DNA of 64,000 nt. Source: Ampelomyces quisqualis (Eukaryota; Ascomycota; Dothideomycetes; Pleosporales; Phaeosphaeriaceae). The notes beneath the pieces are model-generated. The model was not told the DNA's origin and did no database searches. It was given only the letters and a program-made list of their open reading frames with translations. Where the stretch lies: the NCBI GenBank assembly GCA_018398575.1, contig JAGTXZ010000021.1:1798001-1862000 (forward strand). The letters are read 5' to 3'. A program made the position numbers and the translations under genes. This document shows positions 22,085 to 32,517 of this stretch, piece by piece; the first letter of the stretch is position 1, and each line of letters begins with the position of its first letter.

Positions 22085-23419
22085 TTACCCACTCAGTAAA
22101 TCCTTAACACTCATGCCCCGTGCACCATTCCAGCTTCTGCGGTCTGTGTTGAGCATCAAGAGAGCCTCTGTAGCCTCATGGTCTTCGTGATCTGCCTGAG
22201 GAGCCAGCATGGGCGACGTCAACGAAAAAGCAGCCACGCTGTGAGACGATCCCGGCGCTGCAACCGGGCCTGTGCTAGCAAAACTCGTCTGAAAAGGGTT
22301 GCTGAAGACATTTGTAGGCGTGTAGGCACTGAAAGCAGGCGATAGATGAATAGACGGGGAGGTTACCATAGACCTTGTGGTTGTTGGTGACGCCAGAGAA
22401 TAGCGATGTGGGTCTGACGACTGGTGGAGGCTTGCCGAATTGTGGCTGCGATCGTGGGGAAGTATTGCGGGGGACGTCGTAGTAGATTGACTGTACACAC
22501 TGCGATCGGATGGACACATGACTGGTGGTGGCGCGACCTGATATGTCGTCTGGGAGACTACATTGTCGACTTGAGTCGGGAAATTTGCGTCTTCCATGTC
22601 CTCGTCCTCGTCTTCTGCATCTTCCTCGTCAACCTCATCGTCGCGAACGTGCCCGAAGCGAGGTCGGCCAAGATCTGACACAGCGGAAGAGGGTGAGTCG
22701 CTATGTGCAGTCTTCAGGTCGGCAATACACTGCTCCAAGTATCGCGTATACTCGATCGAGGCCTTCTAGATGTCAGCATGGGCAACGCATGGTGTGGTCG
22801 CCAGACTTACCTGAAGAACAGCCAATTTGTGCATTTCCTGCCCTCGGCACGCAGGGATCATGTCCTTCAACACCCCAAACTCTTCATTCATCTTTAACCG
22901 CCGTCTCCGCTCGATCAGACTGTGAGCTGTTTTCCGTGCAATCTTGCGCCCTGCGGCGCCAGTGCCACTTGTCTGCTTCTTCTTGGTTCCGGTGCTATTC
23001 GCTGTAATTGCCGGAGTAGCAGCACCCCTCGCATTTTGTGACTGTGATTGGCTCCTTGTAGCCTCCTGGGCATTCTTTGGCTTCATTTGGATGATCTTGC
23101 GAGATCGAGTAGGCGGAGGCGGTAGGGAGTAATCGTCTTTCGTAACAACACTCTGCTGGGAAGTGGCACTCAAGCGCTTGCGCGCATAACCAGGCTTCAA
23201 GGTCGCAACTGGTGACGACGGCGAGATGGGTTGATACGACGAATCTGAGGCATTATCAGATGGTCCGGATGAGCTAGCTACGCTGCCTCTTTCACGATCC
23301 AGTGCAGCAGGAGGAAGTGTGAAGCCATTTTCCAACTGAGGGGCATTCGCGCCGCTCTTGCCCGTGATGTCGAGGGACGCTGTAGGTGTGGGAGGAAAGT
23401 TACATGTAGGCTTTGGCAT
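22085..23419 (-). CDS. bHLH transcription factor
   Basis: Exons 22811-23419 and 22085-22765, 429 residues. The disordered Ser/Pro-rich N-terminus leads to a basic helix-loop-helix: RKTAHSLIERRRRLKMNEEF (basic region with the E-box-reading H/E/R residues), VLKDMIPACRGQEMHKLAVL (loop and helix 2), continued after the intron by KASIEYTRYLEQCIADLK. It is nuclear and expected to bind CANNTG/CACGTG-type sites as a dimer. After the domain comes an acidic stretch (EVDEEDAEDEDEDMEDAN), then Ser/Thr/Pro-rich sequence. The start is the ATG at 23419; an upstream in-frame TTG is not needed. I cannot assign it to a named fungal bHLH regulator with certainty. Confidence 0.88.
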
Positions 23420-24025
23420 GATGAGAAAAGTGGACGAGATCAACCGGTGTCCAGGCGCTGTTCAAGAAAGCAAACACAACGGGAGGGGCTGATGAATCCC
23501 CCAGGACACTGGCCCGGCATCGTTATCACGCAGTGTCGCGTGCGTTTGTGTCGCAGAATTGGACGGACATCTGAAGGAGCATGTGCAAGATCCAGGCGTC
23601 TGATTGGCTACCTACTCAGGGAGGGTTGCAGATCCGTCCGCCCACGGCGCCTTGAATGGCATCGCCTCTGACGAAGGCGTGGGCCCCGAACATACCTACG
23701 AGAGCTTGTGACGCTGGGTGAGCGCGCAGTCAGAACAGGTGGGGCTAAAGTTGCAATCATAAGATCATAGATGCTGAGCGCGTATAGATATCCGCACGTG
23801 CTGAGGCAGTATCCATAGCTTCTGATTGCCTGGCCGCGTTGGACCCCCCAACAAGCAGATACCCGCGTACCGAGCTTGCGCGCTCAGTGTTATTGTAAGT
23901 TTTAGTCACTTGTCTTGTATATGCGAAGAAGTAGCAAACTGTGCAAGGCAAGTTGCTTAGATTGCTAATGCGTTTTCGTACAAACGCCGCCGAAATGCTA
24001 GTACAGAGTATGGTATCATATCCCT
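23420..24025. other. Intergenic
   Basis: bHLH promoter side and ERB1 3' flank. Nothing else recognised. Confidence 0.4.
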
Positions 24026-26374
24026 CTAATTCCACAGCCGCAACGTCCCATCGGCACCAGCACTGACACACCACGGCTCGCGAGGATGCCAGTCCAGATC
24101 CATCACGCCCAACCTGCTCTTGACTTTGTGGCCCCTCAGGACCTTCAAAGGCACGATAGTAGCATTCTCCATCAAGTCACCTACAACCCTGCCGTGGAAG
24201 ATTTGCAGGCTACCGTCGTCACTTGCATCCGCGAATAGCGGCAACCCACCTTGGTGGTATTTGACGGCACGAATGGCTTCCTTGTGGAAACGTAGAGTCT
24301 TGTAGGGCTTATTTGAGAGGTCCAAGTCGTGCCACAAAAGACGCTTGTCGTAGGTACCTACGATGATGTTGTCTCCTCCAGGGTGCACGTCAATGGAAGA
24401 GATCCACTTGGCACCAGGTTGCAGAATCTTGACAAGCTCCTGTTTTGCGAGGTCGTAACTGCGGATGGTGTTGCGTGTGGCGACAAAGAATATAGCTTTT
24501 GAAGGGTGGAACTGGGCTGTCTGCGCGATACCCTTGAGGCGGCGGAACGGAAGCTGGGTCAGGTGCTTTGAGACAGTGTGTATAGCGACTGCAGAACTTT
24601 GACCGCGAGGTGAAACGGTGGCGAAGTAGTCTCCGCGTCTGTGCCAATTGATGATCTTGACAGCAGAACGCACCTCAATTTGAACCAAAACACCCTTGTG
24701 CTCAAGGCGGCTACCCGGACGACTCCATTTTCCAGGTGATTGTTTTGGCGTTTCGCCATTTGTTGCTGTCGAAGGCTTGGAAGCCGCATAGCCCCAGCCA
24801 GCGTCGAGGACGTCGCGGCTGGTCTGTTCGATATCAGGTGACAAGAGTGTAAACGGTACAATGAGATACACGTGCTCTCCTGCAGCTGCAGCAAGAACCG
24901 AAGCATCCTTAGTTGGTCTCCATTGTACGGTATCAACTGCTTCCTCGTCTGACAGCTTCGCGTTCCATACTTGTCGCCCTGTCAGAAGCTCCCATATGCG
25001 AACGTACCCATCATCACCTCCGCTGGCGACAAATATACCCTGAGGATCAACGGACACGCACCGTATTCGACCTTCCTGACCCCTGAAGATCGCCGCACAG
25101 GTCGTAGGGAATGGCTTCAGATCTTCTGGGTCTGGCAGCTTGGGCAGTAGTGACTCTGGGTCAATATTCAGTCTGTTTCTTCGAATTCGAGGTGCCAAGT
25201 AAAGGTCCAGACTGCGCTCGAAGCGTTCTTTTACAAACGTCTCATAACCAGGAACTTTACGCAGCGCCTCGTAGTTCTTTGGGAGGAAATCTTTTTCGCG
25301 ATCTTCTTCATCGGCCTGTAACCATGCTTCTTCTTCGGCCTTGTCTGGTAGATACTCGGGTGGTGGATGGTAACTTGCCTCGTATCCTGGTGGGGGAAGC
25401 TTTGGAGCGGCTATGTGCATCGATTGTTCAGGCCGGGGCTTCTCATCTGCCCAGACATCGTAGAAGATCTGCTCGTCCGCTTCCTGCTCTTCGGGAGCTC
25501 TGTACGGCTTGATACGACCTTCCCTGATGGCCTTCACAATCTTCATGACCCGCTTGGCTTCGTGTTTGGAAGGAATGAACCGGCGTTTCGGTTCAGGTGC
25601 GGCGCTCAAAGGCATAATCTCCTCCTTGCCAGAGAAGTATGCCACCATCTCGGGATAGGGGTCGTAGCCATCTTCCACCACCTCATTCCTGGTTAGCCTC
25701 TTCAGCACATCCAGCTCTTCATCTGACAAGTTCAGTGGTTTTCCAGTAGTAGGATCCGTCAGGCCAGTCCAGCCCTTGGGTATGTCGATGCTGTCCAATA
25801 ACGCGTCCAGGGCCTCACCCTTTGCTGGCCGCATTATCTTCTTGCCGTTGATGTCGTAACCTATGTGCGGGTACTCGTCGTAGTAGGATAGCGCTATGTT
25901 TCCAATGGTGTTCGTTGCCTCAGCATCCGAATCGTCGGACTCGTAGACGGGGTCGATCTCTTTGTATAGGTAGCGGACCTGGCCATGCGCGTCGGTCGTG
26001 ACCGTGTAGTTCGGCTTGAGGCTCTCGTCTTCCTCATTCTCTAGCTCGCCGTTGGTGCCGTCGTCCAGCAGCATGTGTGTGGGCTGTCTTGTCTTGCGAT
26101 GCAATGCGCCGTCTGCGGTGTTGAGATTACGCAACTGCTGGCGGATTTCCTCCGCTTCGTCATCCGATTCTTCCTCTCCTTCGTCTTGGTCGGATAGCCC
26201 CTCAATCACGCTGCTCGCGTCGGTATCATTCTCCTCGTCCTGGTCGACATCCGACTCGTCCTCGGAATGCGACAGAATGCCTTCAAGCAGGCCGTTGGCC
26301 AGCTCTTCCTCGGATTCACTCTCTACAGGTGCTGGGCGCGTCACGACCTTCCTCTTGCGCGGATTGGCAGACAT
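24026..26374 (-). CDS. ERB1: Ribosome biogenesis protein Erb1 (BOP1 family)
   Basis: Component of the PeBoW-type Nop7-Erb1-Ytm1 complex needed for 27S pre-rRNA processing and 60S subunit assembly in the nucleolus. A single uninterrupted exon of 782 residues, close to the usual length. Order: basic start (MSANPRKRKVV), very acidic stretch (ESESEEELANG...), the BOP1 N-terminal domain (YDEYPHIGYDINGKKIMRP, DALLDSIDIPKGWTGLTDP, RKVPGYETFVKERFERSLDL) and a C-terminal WD40 propeller from about residue 430 (RCVSVDPQGIFVASGGDDGY) to the last repeat ending DGTLRLWN. ATG 26374 is chosen because the upstream in-frame codons lack a better context. It is transcribed away from PRP5. Confidence 0.96.
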   Translation of the reverse strand: MSANPRKRKVVTRPAPVESESEEELANGLLEGILSHSEDESDVDQDEENDTDASSVIEGLSDQDEGEEESDDEAEEIRQQLRNLNTADGALHRKTRQPTHMLLDDGTNGELENEEDESLKPNYTVTTDAHGQVRYLYKEIDPVYESDDSDAEATNTIGNIALSYYDEYPHIGYDINGKKIMRPAKGEALDALLDSIDIPKGWTGLTDPTTGKPLNLSDEELDVLKRLTRNEVVEDGYDPYPEMVAYFSGKEEIMPLSAAPEPKRRFIPSKHEAKRVMKIVKAIREGRIKPYRAPEEQEADEQIFYDVWADEKPRPEQSMHIAAPKLPPPGYEASYHPPPEYLPDKAEEEAWLQADEEDREKDFLPKNYEALRKVPGYETFVKERFERSLDLYLAPRIRRNRLNIDPESLLPKLPDPEDLKPFPTTCAAIFRGQEGRIRCVSVDPQGIFVASGGDDGYVRIWELLTGRQVWNAKLSDEEAVDTVQWRPTKDASVLAAAAGEHVYLIVPFTLLSPDIEQTSRDVLDAGWGYAASKPSTATNGETPKQSPGKWSRPGSRLEHKGVLVQIEVRSAVKIINWHRRGDYFATVSPRGQSSAVAIHTVSKHLTQLPFRRLKGIAQTAQFHPSKAIFFVATRNTIRSYDLAKQELVKILQPGAKWISSIDVHPGGDNIIVGTYDKRLLWHDLDLSNKPYKTLRFHKEAIRAVKYHQGGLPLFADASDDGSLQIFHGRVVGDLMENATIVPLKVLRGHKVKSRLGVMDLDWHPREPWCVSAGADGTLRLWN

Positions 26375-26645
26375 GTTCGCAGTGTCACGTGGATTTGTGA
26401 AAATGCACCGTCCAGATCGCACCTGACAAAAAATTTGGCCAAGATTTCGATGCACGGCTCGCGCTAATGACGCAGTGCACGTGCCAGGCGGCTGTTTGCG
26501 CTAGTGCAACCCCGACTTTCTACAGCTGCAAACCCGTCGAGCCTGCAACTCCTGCACGCCACAACCACGAGTCCGCCGATAGACGCTCGTCACCACAAGA
26601 CCGTTAACTGCACTGATTTCAGATAGTAACGCACCACGAGCCGAC
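26375..26645. promoter_or_regulatory. Shared ERB1/PRP5 bidirectional promoter
   Basis: Only 271 bp separate the two start codons. A CACGTG palindrome at 26478-26483 is a possible site for a bHLH factor. The arrangement suggests coordinated control of a ribosome-biogenesis gene and a splicing gene; this is an inference from spacing. Confidence 0.55.
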
Positions 26646-29600
26646 ATGGCGTCGCGCCAGGCTGATAGTTCAAGGTACGACCGCGACCGTGGACGATACT
26701 CCCCGCCCCGCCGCGCCCGCTCGAGGTCGCCAGGACGCCGTGATCGCTCGCGAGATCGCTACGGAGATCGCTACGGAGATCGCTACGGAGATCGCTACGG
26801 AGATCGCTACGGAGATCGCTACGGGGGTGGCCGAGGTCGCGACGACCGTGACCGTGTCCGCGATCGCGACCGCCGCGACGACCGCCGCGATGATCGCCGC
26901 GACGCCCGCCGTGATGACCGTCGGGACTACCGCCGCCGCTCGCGTTCACCAGGCCGCCGTGATAGGTCACGAGACCGCCACACCGACCGCTATCGACGTG
27001 ACCGCGTCGATGACAGGGACCGGCGCCGCCGTTCTACATCTCGCCGCCCAGGCTCATCGCGTGCATCGAACACTCCCGGCCCTGATGGCAGGAGTGACCG
27101 CTTCAGAGGTGCCGAGCGTGATGACCACCCAAAGGTGGATCCAGAGAAGCTAAAGCAGGAGAAGCTTGCTGAGCGAGCAGCCAAGCTCGCTGAGTGGAAG
27201 AAGGGCTCGGAGTGGATGAAGCGCAATGCTGAGCGCCTCGCCAAAGAGAAGGCAGACACACCCGGATCGGAAGCTTCGCCCGTGACCACTGCACCCTCAT
27301 CTCTAGGTGCAGCTGCCACTCCGCGCGCTGGTGACGCTAAGCCAGACCTTGTCAAAGCCAAAGCGCCGTCAAAGACCAACGAGAAGGTGAAGCAGAAGCA
27401 GCCAGAGAAGTCAGGCTTCAAGCTCGATGAGTCCGCAGCTGCTCGTCCGCTCCTGGCTAAACCAGCCGGCAAGCCGGTCAGTGCTTCAGTCGCCAGTAAG
27501 CATCCCATCACCCACATTGGTCGATTGCACTTGCTCACACACACAGGTGGCACGGCTGCCCAGTCTGCCAAGACCAACAGCAACATCGGTAGTTTCGGGC
27601 TCAAAGCCAAGTCCACGGCTGAAGAAGAGGAAGAGAATGCCAAGAAGGCCTTACTCGACGACGACATTGACACTAGCAAGCGCAAGCTCCAGGCTTTGCC
27701 TGTTTTCTCTGCAACCGTGGAGCCCCAGCATACACCAGACGCCGAGGACGATGCTGCAATGAGTGACATAGGCAGCGACGACGCCGACAACAACGCGGAA
27801 CTCCAAGCTCGGCTCGAGAAGCGCCGCGCAGAGATCGCCAGTGCAGAAAATGCAGACCAAAACCAAAACATGGAAGAAGTTCCCGCTACCGACGACGCTG
27901 CCGACAAGATGGACGTTGACGAAGACGCAGGCGCCGAGGAAGATGACGTCGATCCACTCGACGCCTTCATGGCCGGACTCACCGAACCGCAGCCGAGCCG
28001 AGAGGCTCCAACGGGTCAGACTATGTTCAACGATGAGCTCGAGCCTGAGCAGACCGCCGTAGAAGGCGAAGATCTCCTTGCTCTGCATGCGGCAAAAAAG
28101 AAGAAGAAGGAGGTACCTATGATCAATCACGAGAAAGTTGAGTACGAGCCATTCCGCAAAGACTTCTACACTGAGCCAGCCGAAATCACTCAGATGTCGC
28201 CTGAGGATGTCGCAGATCTTCGCCACGAGCTCGATGGCATCAAAGTCAAACCTGACGACGTTCCGCGACCCGTAACAAAGTGGGCTCAGATGGGTCTGCT
28301 TCAAGCAACCATGGACGTACTTGCGCGGGTTCATTACGACAAGCCTACCTCCATTCAAGCACAAGCCATTCCTATCGCTGAATCGGGTCGTGATCTGATT
28401 GGAGTTGCCAAGACTGGTTCTGGCAAGACTCTTGCATTCGGTATTCCCATGATTCGCCATATGCTCGACCAGCGCCCTCTCAAGCCTGCCGATGGGCCCA
28501 TGGGACTTATCCTGGCTCCTACCCGAGAATTGTCGCTGCAGATTGTTAGTGAACTGAAGCCTTTTCTCAATGCCTCGGGCATGACCATCAAATGTGCATA
28601 TGGTGGTCAACCCATCTCCGACCAAATTGCGATGATCAAGCGTGGCGGCATACACATACTGTGCGCGACCCCTGGACGTTTGATTGATCTGCTGCAGAGC
28701 AACTCTGGTCGCGTGCTGAGCTTCAGACGCATTACCTACGTCGTTCTTGATGAAGCGGATCGTATGTTCGATATGGGTTTTGAGCCCCAAGTTATGAGGA
28801 TTCTTGCCAATATTCGCCCTGATCGCCAGACAATTCTGTTTTCAGCTACATTTCCCAAGAACATGGCCGCGCTTGCGCGAAAGGCACTCGACAAGCCGGC
28901 CGAGGTCACTATCGGCGGCCGTAGCAAGGTCGCCTCTGAAATCACCCAGCGTATCACCATTGTGCCTCCTTCGTATGAGAAAAAGGTCCAGAAGCTTATT
29001 CTCCATCTCGGTCAAATCTTCGATGCCAACGAGAACAACCAAGTACTCGTCTTCACTGAGCGACAGGAGACGGCAGAAGATCTACTGTCAAAACTATATA
29101 AAGCTAAGTATATGGCTACAAACACCATTCACGGTGCCAAAGACCAGACTGATCGGAACGAAGCCATCGGGCAGTTCAAGCAAGGTGTGCTGTCCATCTT
29201 GATCGCAACTTCTGTAGCTGCTCGCGGTCTTGATGTGCCAGGCCTAGCAATGGTGTACAACTTTGATTGCCCAACGCATCTGGAGGACTATGTCCACCGT
29301 TGCGGTCGTACAGGTCGTGCTGGCAACACAGGCATTGCTGTTACGCTAATCGAGAACCCTGGCCAGGAGCGCTTTGCAGTACACGTCGTGAAAGCACTCA
29401 AAGAGAGTGGTGCCGAGGTACCTGCTGATCTAGAAGCAATGGCTACCACTTTCTACGAGAAGGCAAAGACTGGTGCTGAGAAAATTTATGACGGTGGTTT
29501 TGGTGGTAAGGGACTCGACAAGCTCGACGCTGCGCGTGCTGTGGCGAAGAGGCGCGAGAAGCGCGCTCACAAAGTTGGCGACGATGACGAGAGTGAAGAA

Positions 29601-30251
29601 GAAGAGTTGCCACTTCTCAAGAAACCAGACGTTTCGGGTCCCGGCATCGCCAAGACAGCAAATGGAGACGCAACCGCAGAATCAACCGAAGAGCAACCGG
29701 CCTGGTTGAGATTACTCAACAGCAAGATCGTAGTCAACAAGACAGAGCGCGCCGAACCTGCTGCCTCCGGCAAGCCGATGACCGCGAAGGAGAGGGCGAT
29801 GGCTGCTGCTAAGAAGATTGATGGCAATCTGAGTAAGAAGGGTACCATTCATGCTGGTCAGCCTATCGACAACAAGGGCCCCGATGCAGGGCTGTATCAC
29901 TCCACCATTGAGATCAACGATTTCCCACAAAAGGCTCGATGGGCCGTCACGAATCGCACCAACGTCGCCAAGATCCTGGATGCAACTGGTGTTTCCATTA
30001 CTACCAAGGGTAACTACTATCTGCCCGGCAAAGAACCAGGAGGTAAGCGTAGTCAATATCCATATCCAAAAGAGCATGCTAAAGTATCTACAGAAACCGA
30101 TGGGCCGAAGTTGTACATTCTTGTCGAAGGCGACACCGAAAACATCGTTACTCAGGCCATGCTGGAGCTCACCCGACTTTTGCGAGAGGGCACGATAGCC
30201 GCGGAGGATGCGTCTGCAGCTCGTCCAACAGGCCGTTATTCAGTCCTCTAG
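26646..30251 (+). CDS. PRP5: Pre-mRNA-splicing DEAD-box RNA helicase Prp5
   Basis: ATPase that helps U2 snRNP join the branch site during prespliceosome assembly. About 1184 residues if the probable 51-nt intron 30043-30093 (GTAAGC...CTACAG, a multiple of three and stop-free) is removed; 1201 if kept. N-terminus: RS/RD-rich region with a YGD tandem repeat and many RD dipeptides. The middle is acidic (MDVDEDAGAEEDDVDPLDAF, the Prp5 DPLDAFM signature). Helicase core: Q-motif region around KPTSIQAQAIP, AKTGSGKT (about residue 590), PTRELSLQI, TPGRLIDLL, DEADRMFDMGFE (about 702), SATFP, ARGLDVPG and HRCGRTGRAG. The C-terminal part includes AKILDATGVSITTKGNYYLP, as in Prp5 orthologs. Confidence 0.94.
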   Translation: MASRQADSSRYDRDRGRYSPPRRARSRSPGRRDRSRDRYGDRYGDRYGDRYGDRYGDRYGGGRGRDDRDRVRDRDRRDDRRDDRRDARRDDRRDYRRRSRSPGRRDRSRDRHTDRYRRDRVDDRDRRRRSTSRRPGSSRASNTPGPDGRSDRFRGAERDDHPKVDPEKLKQEKLAERAAKLAEWKKGSEWMKRNAERLAKEKADTPGSEASPVTTAPSSLGAAATPRAGDAKPDLVKAKAPSKTNEKVKQKQPEKSGFKLDESAAARPLLAKPAGKPVSASVASKHPITHIGRLHLLTHTGGTAAQSAKTNSNIGSFGLKAKSTAEEEEENAKKALLDDDIDTSKRKLQALPVFSATVEPQHTPDAEDDAAMSDIGSDDADNNAELQARLEKRRAEIASAENADQNQNMEEVPATDDAADKMDVDEDAGAEEDDVDPLDAFMAGLTEPQPSREAPTGQTMFNDELEPEQTAVEGEDLLALHAAKKKKKEVPMINHEKVEYEPFRKDFYTEPAEITQMSPEDVADLRHELDGIKVKPDDVPRPVTKWAQMGLLQATMDVLARVHYDKPTSIQAQAIPIAESGRDLIGVAKTGSGKTLAFGIPMIRHMLDQRPLKPADGPMGLILAPTRELSLQIVSELKPFLNASGMTIKCAYGGQPISDQIAMIKRGGIHILCATPGRLIDLLQSNSGRVLSFRRITYVVLDEADRMFDMGFEPQVMRILANIRPDRQTILFSATFPKNMAALARKALDKPAEVTIGGRSKVASEITQRITIVPPSYEKKVQKLILHLGQIFDANENNQVLVFTERQETAEDLLSKLYKAKYMATNTIHGAKDQTDRNEAIGQFKQGVLSILIATSVAARGLDVPGLAMVYNFDCPTHLEDYVHRCGRTGRAGNTGIAVTLIENPGQERFAVHVVKALKESGAEVPADLEAMATTFYEKAKTGAEKIYDGGFGGKGLDKLDAARAVAKRREKRAHKVGDDDESEEEELPLLKKPDVSGPGIAKTANGDATAESTEEQPAWLRLLNSKIVVNKTERAEPAASGKPMTAKERAMAAAKKIDGNLSKKGTIHAGQPIDNKGPDAGLYHSTIEINDFPQKARWAVTNRTNVAKILDATGVSITTKGNYYLPGKEPGGKRSQYPYPKEHAKVSTETDGPKLYILVEGDTENIVTQAMLELTRLLREGTIAAEDASAARPTGRYSVL
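26752..26823 (+). repeat. 12-bp tandem repeat (six copies of GAGATCGCTACG)
   Basis: Perfect array inside PRP5 coding DNA, reading RYGD. Because the unit is 12 bp, copy-number change would keep the frame. Confidence 0.9.
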
Positions 30252-31079
30252 GGTCTTGTTCTCTACAGTCAAGGTATGTACACAAAGAGTATCCACACTT
30301 GGCTTGTCACCTCGTGTCCATCCTTTTCCCCTTTGCATGTCGTGACGAACCCCGCAGCTTGGTTTCGAAATTACCCTTTCTGGATCTTGTGGGATTGTTT
30401 CGGCCGCCATGTTGAGTAATCGATATGATGTGCGCTGATCTACGATTGGCAAATTTTGCCTTCATGTGAGTCTTACCCTGTCCCTTGCAGAAAGAGTCTG
30501 ATCGCCATTACTGTTCTAGGTACCTCACACTCCGAATCGATGCATCACGAGGGTGCACAGAATGACGAAACACGGAGTGGATTATGATGATGGGCTCAGT
30601 GCACTGGATTTCGAGTGTTGGCTATTGAATCACAATGGCGTATGCAGTGTAGCAGCGGGAGTGCGTTTGATAACTGCATCATAGTTACACCGACATGGAA
30701 GCCTTGATTTCACTCCGGATCATTTACAAGTGATGTATGTGTACTTTGAGCCATTGGCACACCTGTCTGCAGCTGAAAATCTTGCCGCTCGCCCTGAGTT
30801 ACATGTACTGGGTCTAATCTTAGTCCCTCGCTCCATCGTCTTGCCAATTCAGTCTTCGCCCGAGCCGAAGCTGAGAATAAGAATAGCTTTGCCTTAGCCT
30901 CGCACGGTAATCCCTTGGTCTTCAGTCCCCAGCGTGGATAGCTAGCCGCGGCATGCACCTTGCACTGCCCTGCATCTTCATGGAAGTGTTTGTTCATGCA
31001 CGTAATTTGAAGATGCGCGTGCGGGATTGCGTATGTGGTAACGGATCCTTGCATCTCAACATGTGTGTTCGCCATTCCG
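30252..31079. other. Intergenic between convergent PRP5 and PSF1
   Basis: No supported gene; short ORFs only. Confidence 0.4.
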
Positions 31080-31768
31080 TTAGCTTAGTCGCTGCAGGTA
31101 CCCCTGCGCAATCAGGCGTTCTACATCGCCATGTCGGACGTAGAACTGACTGTTCTTCGTCAAAGTAATAGATCTGGCACAATCAGTCCAGCCGCAGAAT
31201 TGGTGGTTCTCAAGTTACTGAATGCTTACCCGTACTCTGTCTGTATCTCGCCCGCATCTTTGAGAACTCTGACATCAATGAAGAGATCTCTTGGCGGCTC
31301 CAAGCTCCCAGTCAAGTCGATGTCTGTCCATTGTCCTTTGTACGCTGCTAATAGGTCGCTATACTGCCTCACGTATTCCTCCTCCTCTGGACTTAGACTA
31401 CTCTCCTCCTTCTTGCCTGCCATCCCTCCTTCTCCCTCCTTCCCACTGCCGCTTTGCTCCAGCACATCGACGCCCTCCCAACAGTAACCTTCGAGCTTTT
31501 CAGCTCGTACTCGGTGATATGCGAGCAGGCAGCGTTTGTTGCGGCGCATGCACAGGTGGTTCACCAACAAGGCGCATGCGGTAGAGGGATCAGCGGAAGG
31601 ATTGAAGGAGCTGCCGTACGGCGCGAGGATCGAGCTGACATCGCGGTCGAGATCCCTCACTTCGCGGACGATGGTGCGCGAGAGATCTGATGCATAAGGT
31701 GGGAGATGAGGCAGTGCTTGTATTCGTTTGGCGTTCTGGACGAGTTTGTTGGCTGTCTCACCATACAT
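31080..31768 (-). CDS. PSF1: GINS complex subunit Psf1
   Basis: Part of the four-subunit GINS ring that joins Cdc45 and Mcm2-7 in the replicative helicase. Exons 31230-31768 and 31080-31173 give 210 residues, normal for Psf1. It starts MYGETANKLVQNAKR and has NHLCMRRNKRCLLAYHRVRA, a fungal acidic/Gly-rich insert, EEEYVRQYSDLLAAYKGQW, then DLTGSLEPPRDLFIDVRVLK and, across the intron, EYG-SITLTKNSQFYVRHGDVE, ending QGYLQRLS. The intron (31174-31229) splits the B-domain exactly where the Gly codon is rebuilt. This gene and the Sld3 gene at 45.4 kb act in the same initiation step, though they are not adjacent. Confidence 0.95.
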
Positions 31769-32517
31769 GTTGGGGGGCGGAGATTGTGATTTTAAATCAG
31801 GCCTTGTTCTCAAACTTCTTTGATGCAATAGTAGTGGAAAATTCAGCCCTCAAATGGGTGTACATGCATAGAGACGAACCAAAAGTGCTTGTTTGTTGTA
31901 CCCCTCCATTGAGGCTCCACGCGAGCAGGCGCGTCCGCAACGCGGTGGCAGGTGGGGCTGGGACAGCTGAACCGTGCGACCCAGGCCAACTTCACCACAA
32001 GCTCTTTGCAGCTATCCCTTACTTACCATCCGTCCACGACGACCTATCACCATTCCTCGACCGCTTGCGCCCAGTCCGCCACCCCCCCCCCCCTTTTTCA
32101 TCAGCTGGACTTCCTCTGCTTGCAAGCCTGAGCCCCGGACTCGATTACCGCTGTTACCTGGTTTCCAGATCCACGAAGCCCATCTGGATTTGTGCAAGAA
32201 TCAAGAGCGTGTTGAAATTTTCACATGCCAGGATAGGCACAGGGATGGTACACACGTCTATTCGGATCAACAATCTAAACACGATACATGAAGAACACCT
32301 GAAATGCGATACAAGTTTATGAGCTCCCAACCCGACAAACGCCTTGCATGTCGCCCAAAACGTCGGGCCAACGGGTATCTTCATCTCACAAAACTCCATA
32401 AGCGTGTATGCTACTGCCGGAAAACAGCCAAGCCGAAATTGAACGCCGCACCAAAGTAAGGCAATGAAGCCACGAGGCTGGAAAGAACATAATTCTAGTG
32501 TTACGCTAGGGTTACTG
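31769..32517. other. Intergenic
   Basis: PSF1 promoter and HMG-gene 3' flank. Contains a C12T5 homopolymer tract at 32082-32098. Nothing else recognised. Confidence 0.4.

Noticed and set aside
26590..27982. Minus-strand ORFs opposite the PRP5 N-terminus (Gly/His/Arg-rich and Ser-rich)
   Set aside because: Mirror of the RD/RYGD-rich and charged coding sequence; no start context or domain.
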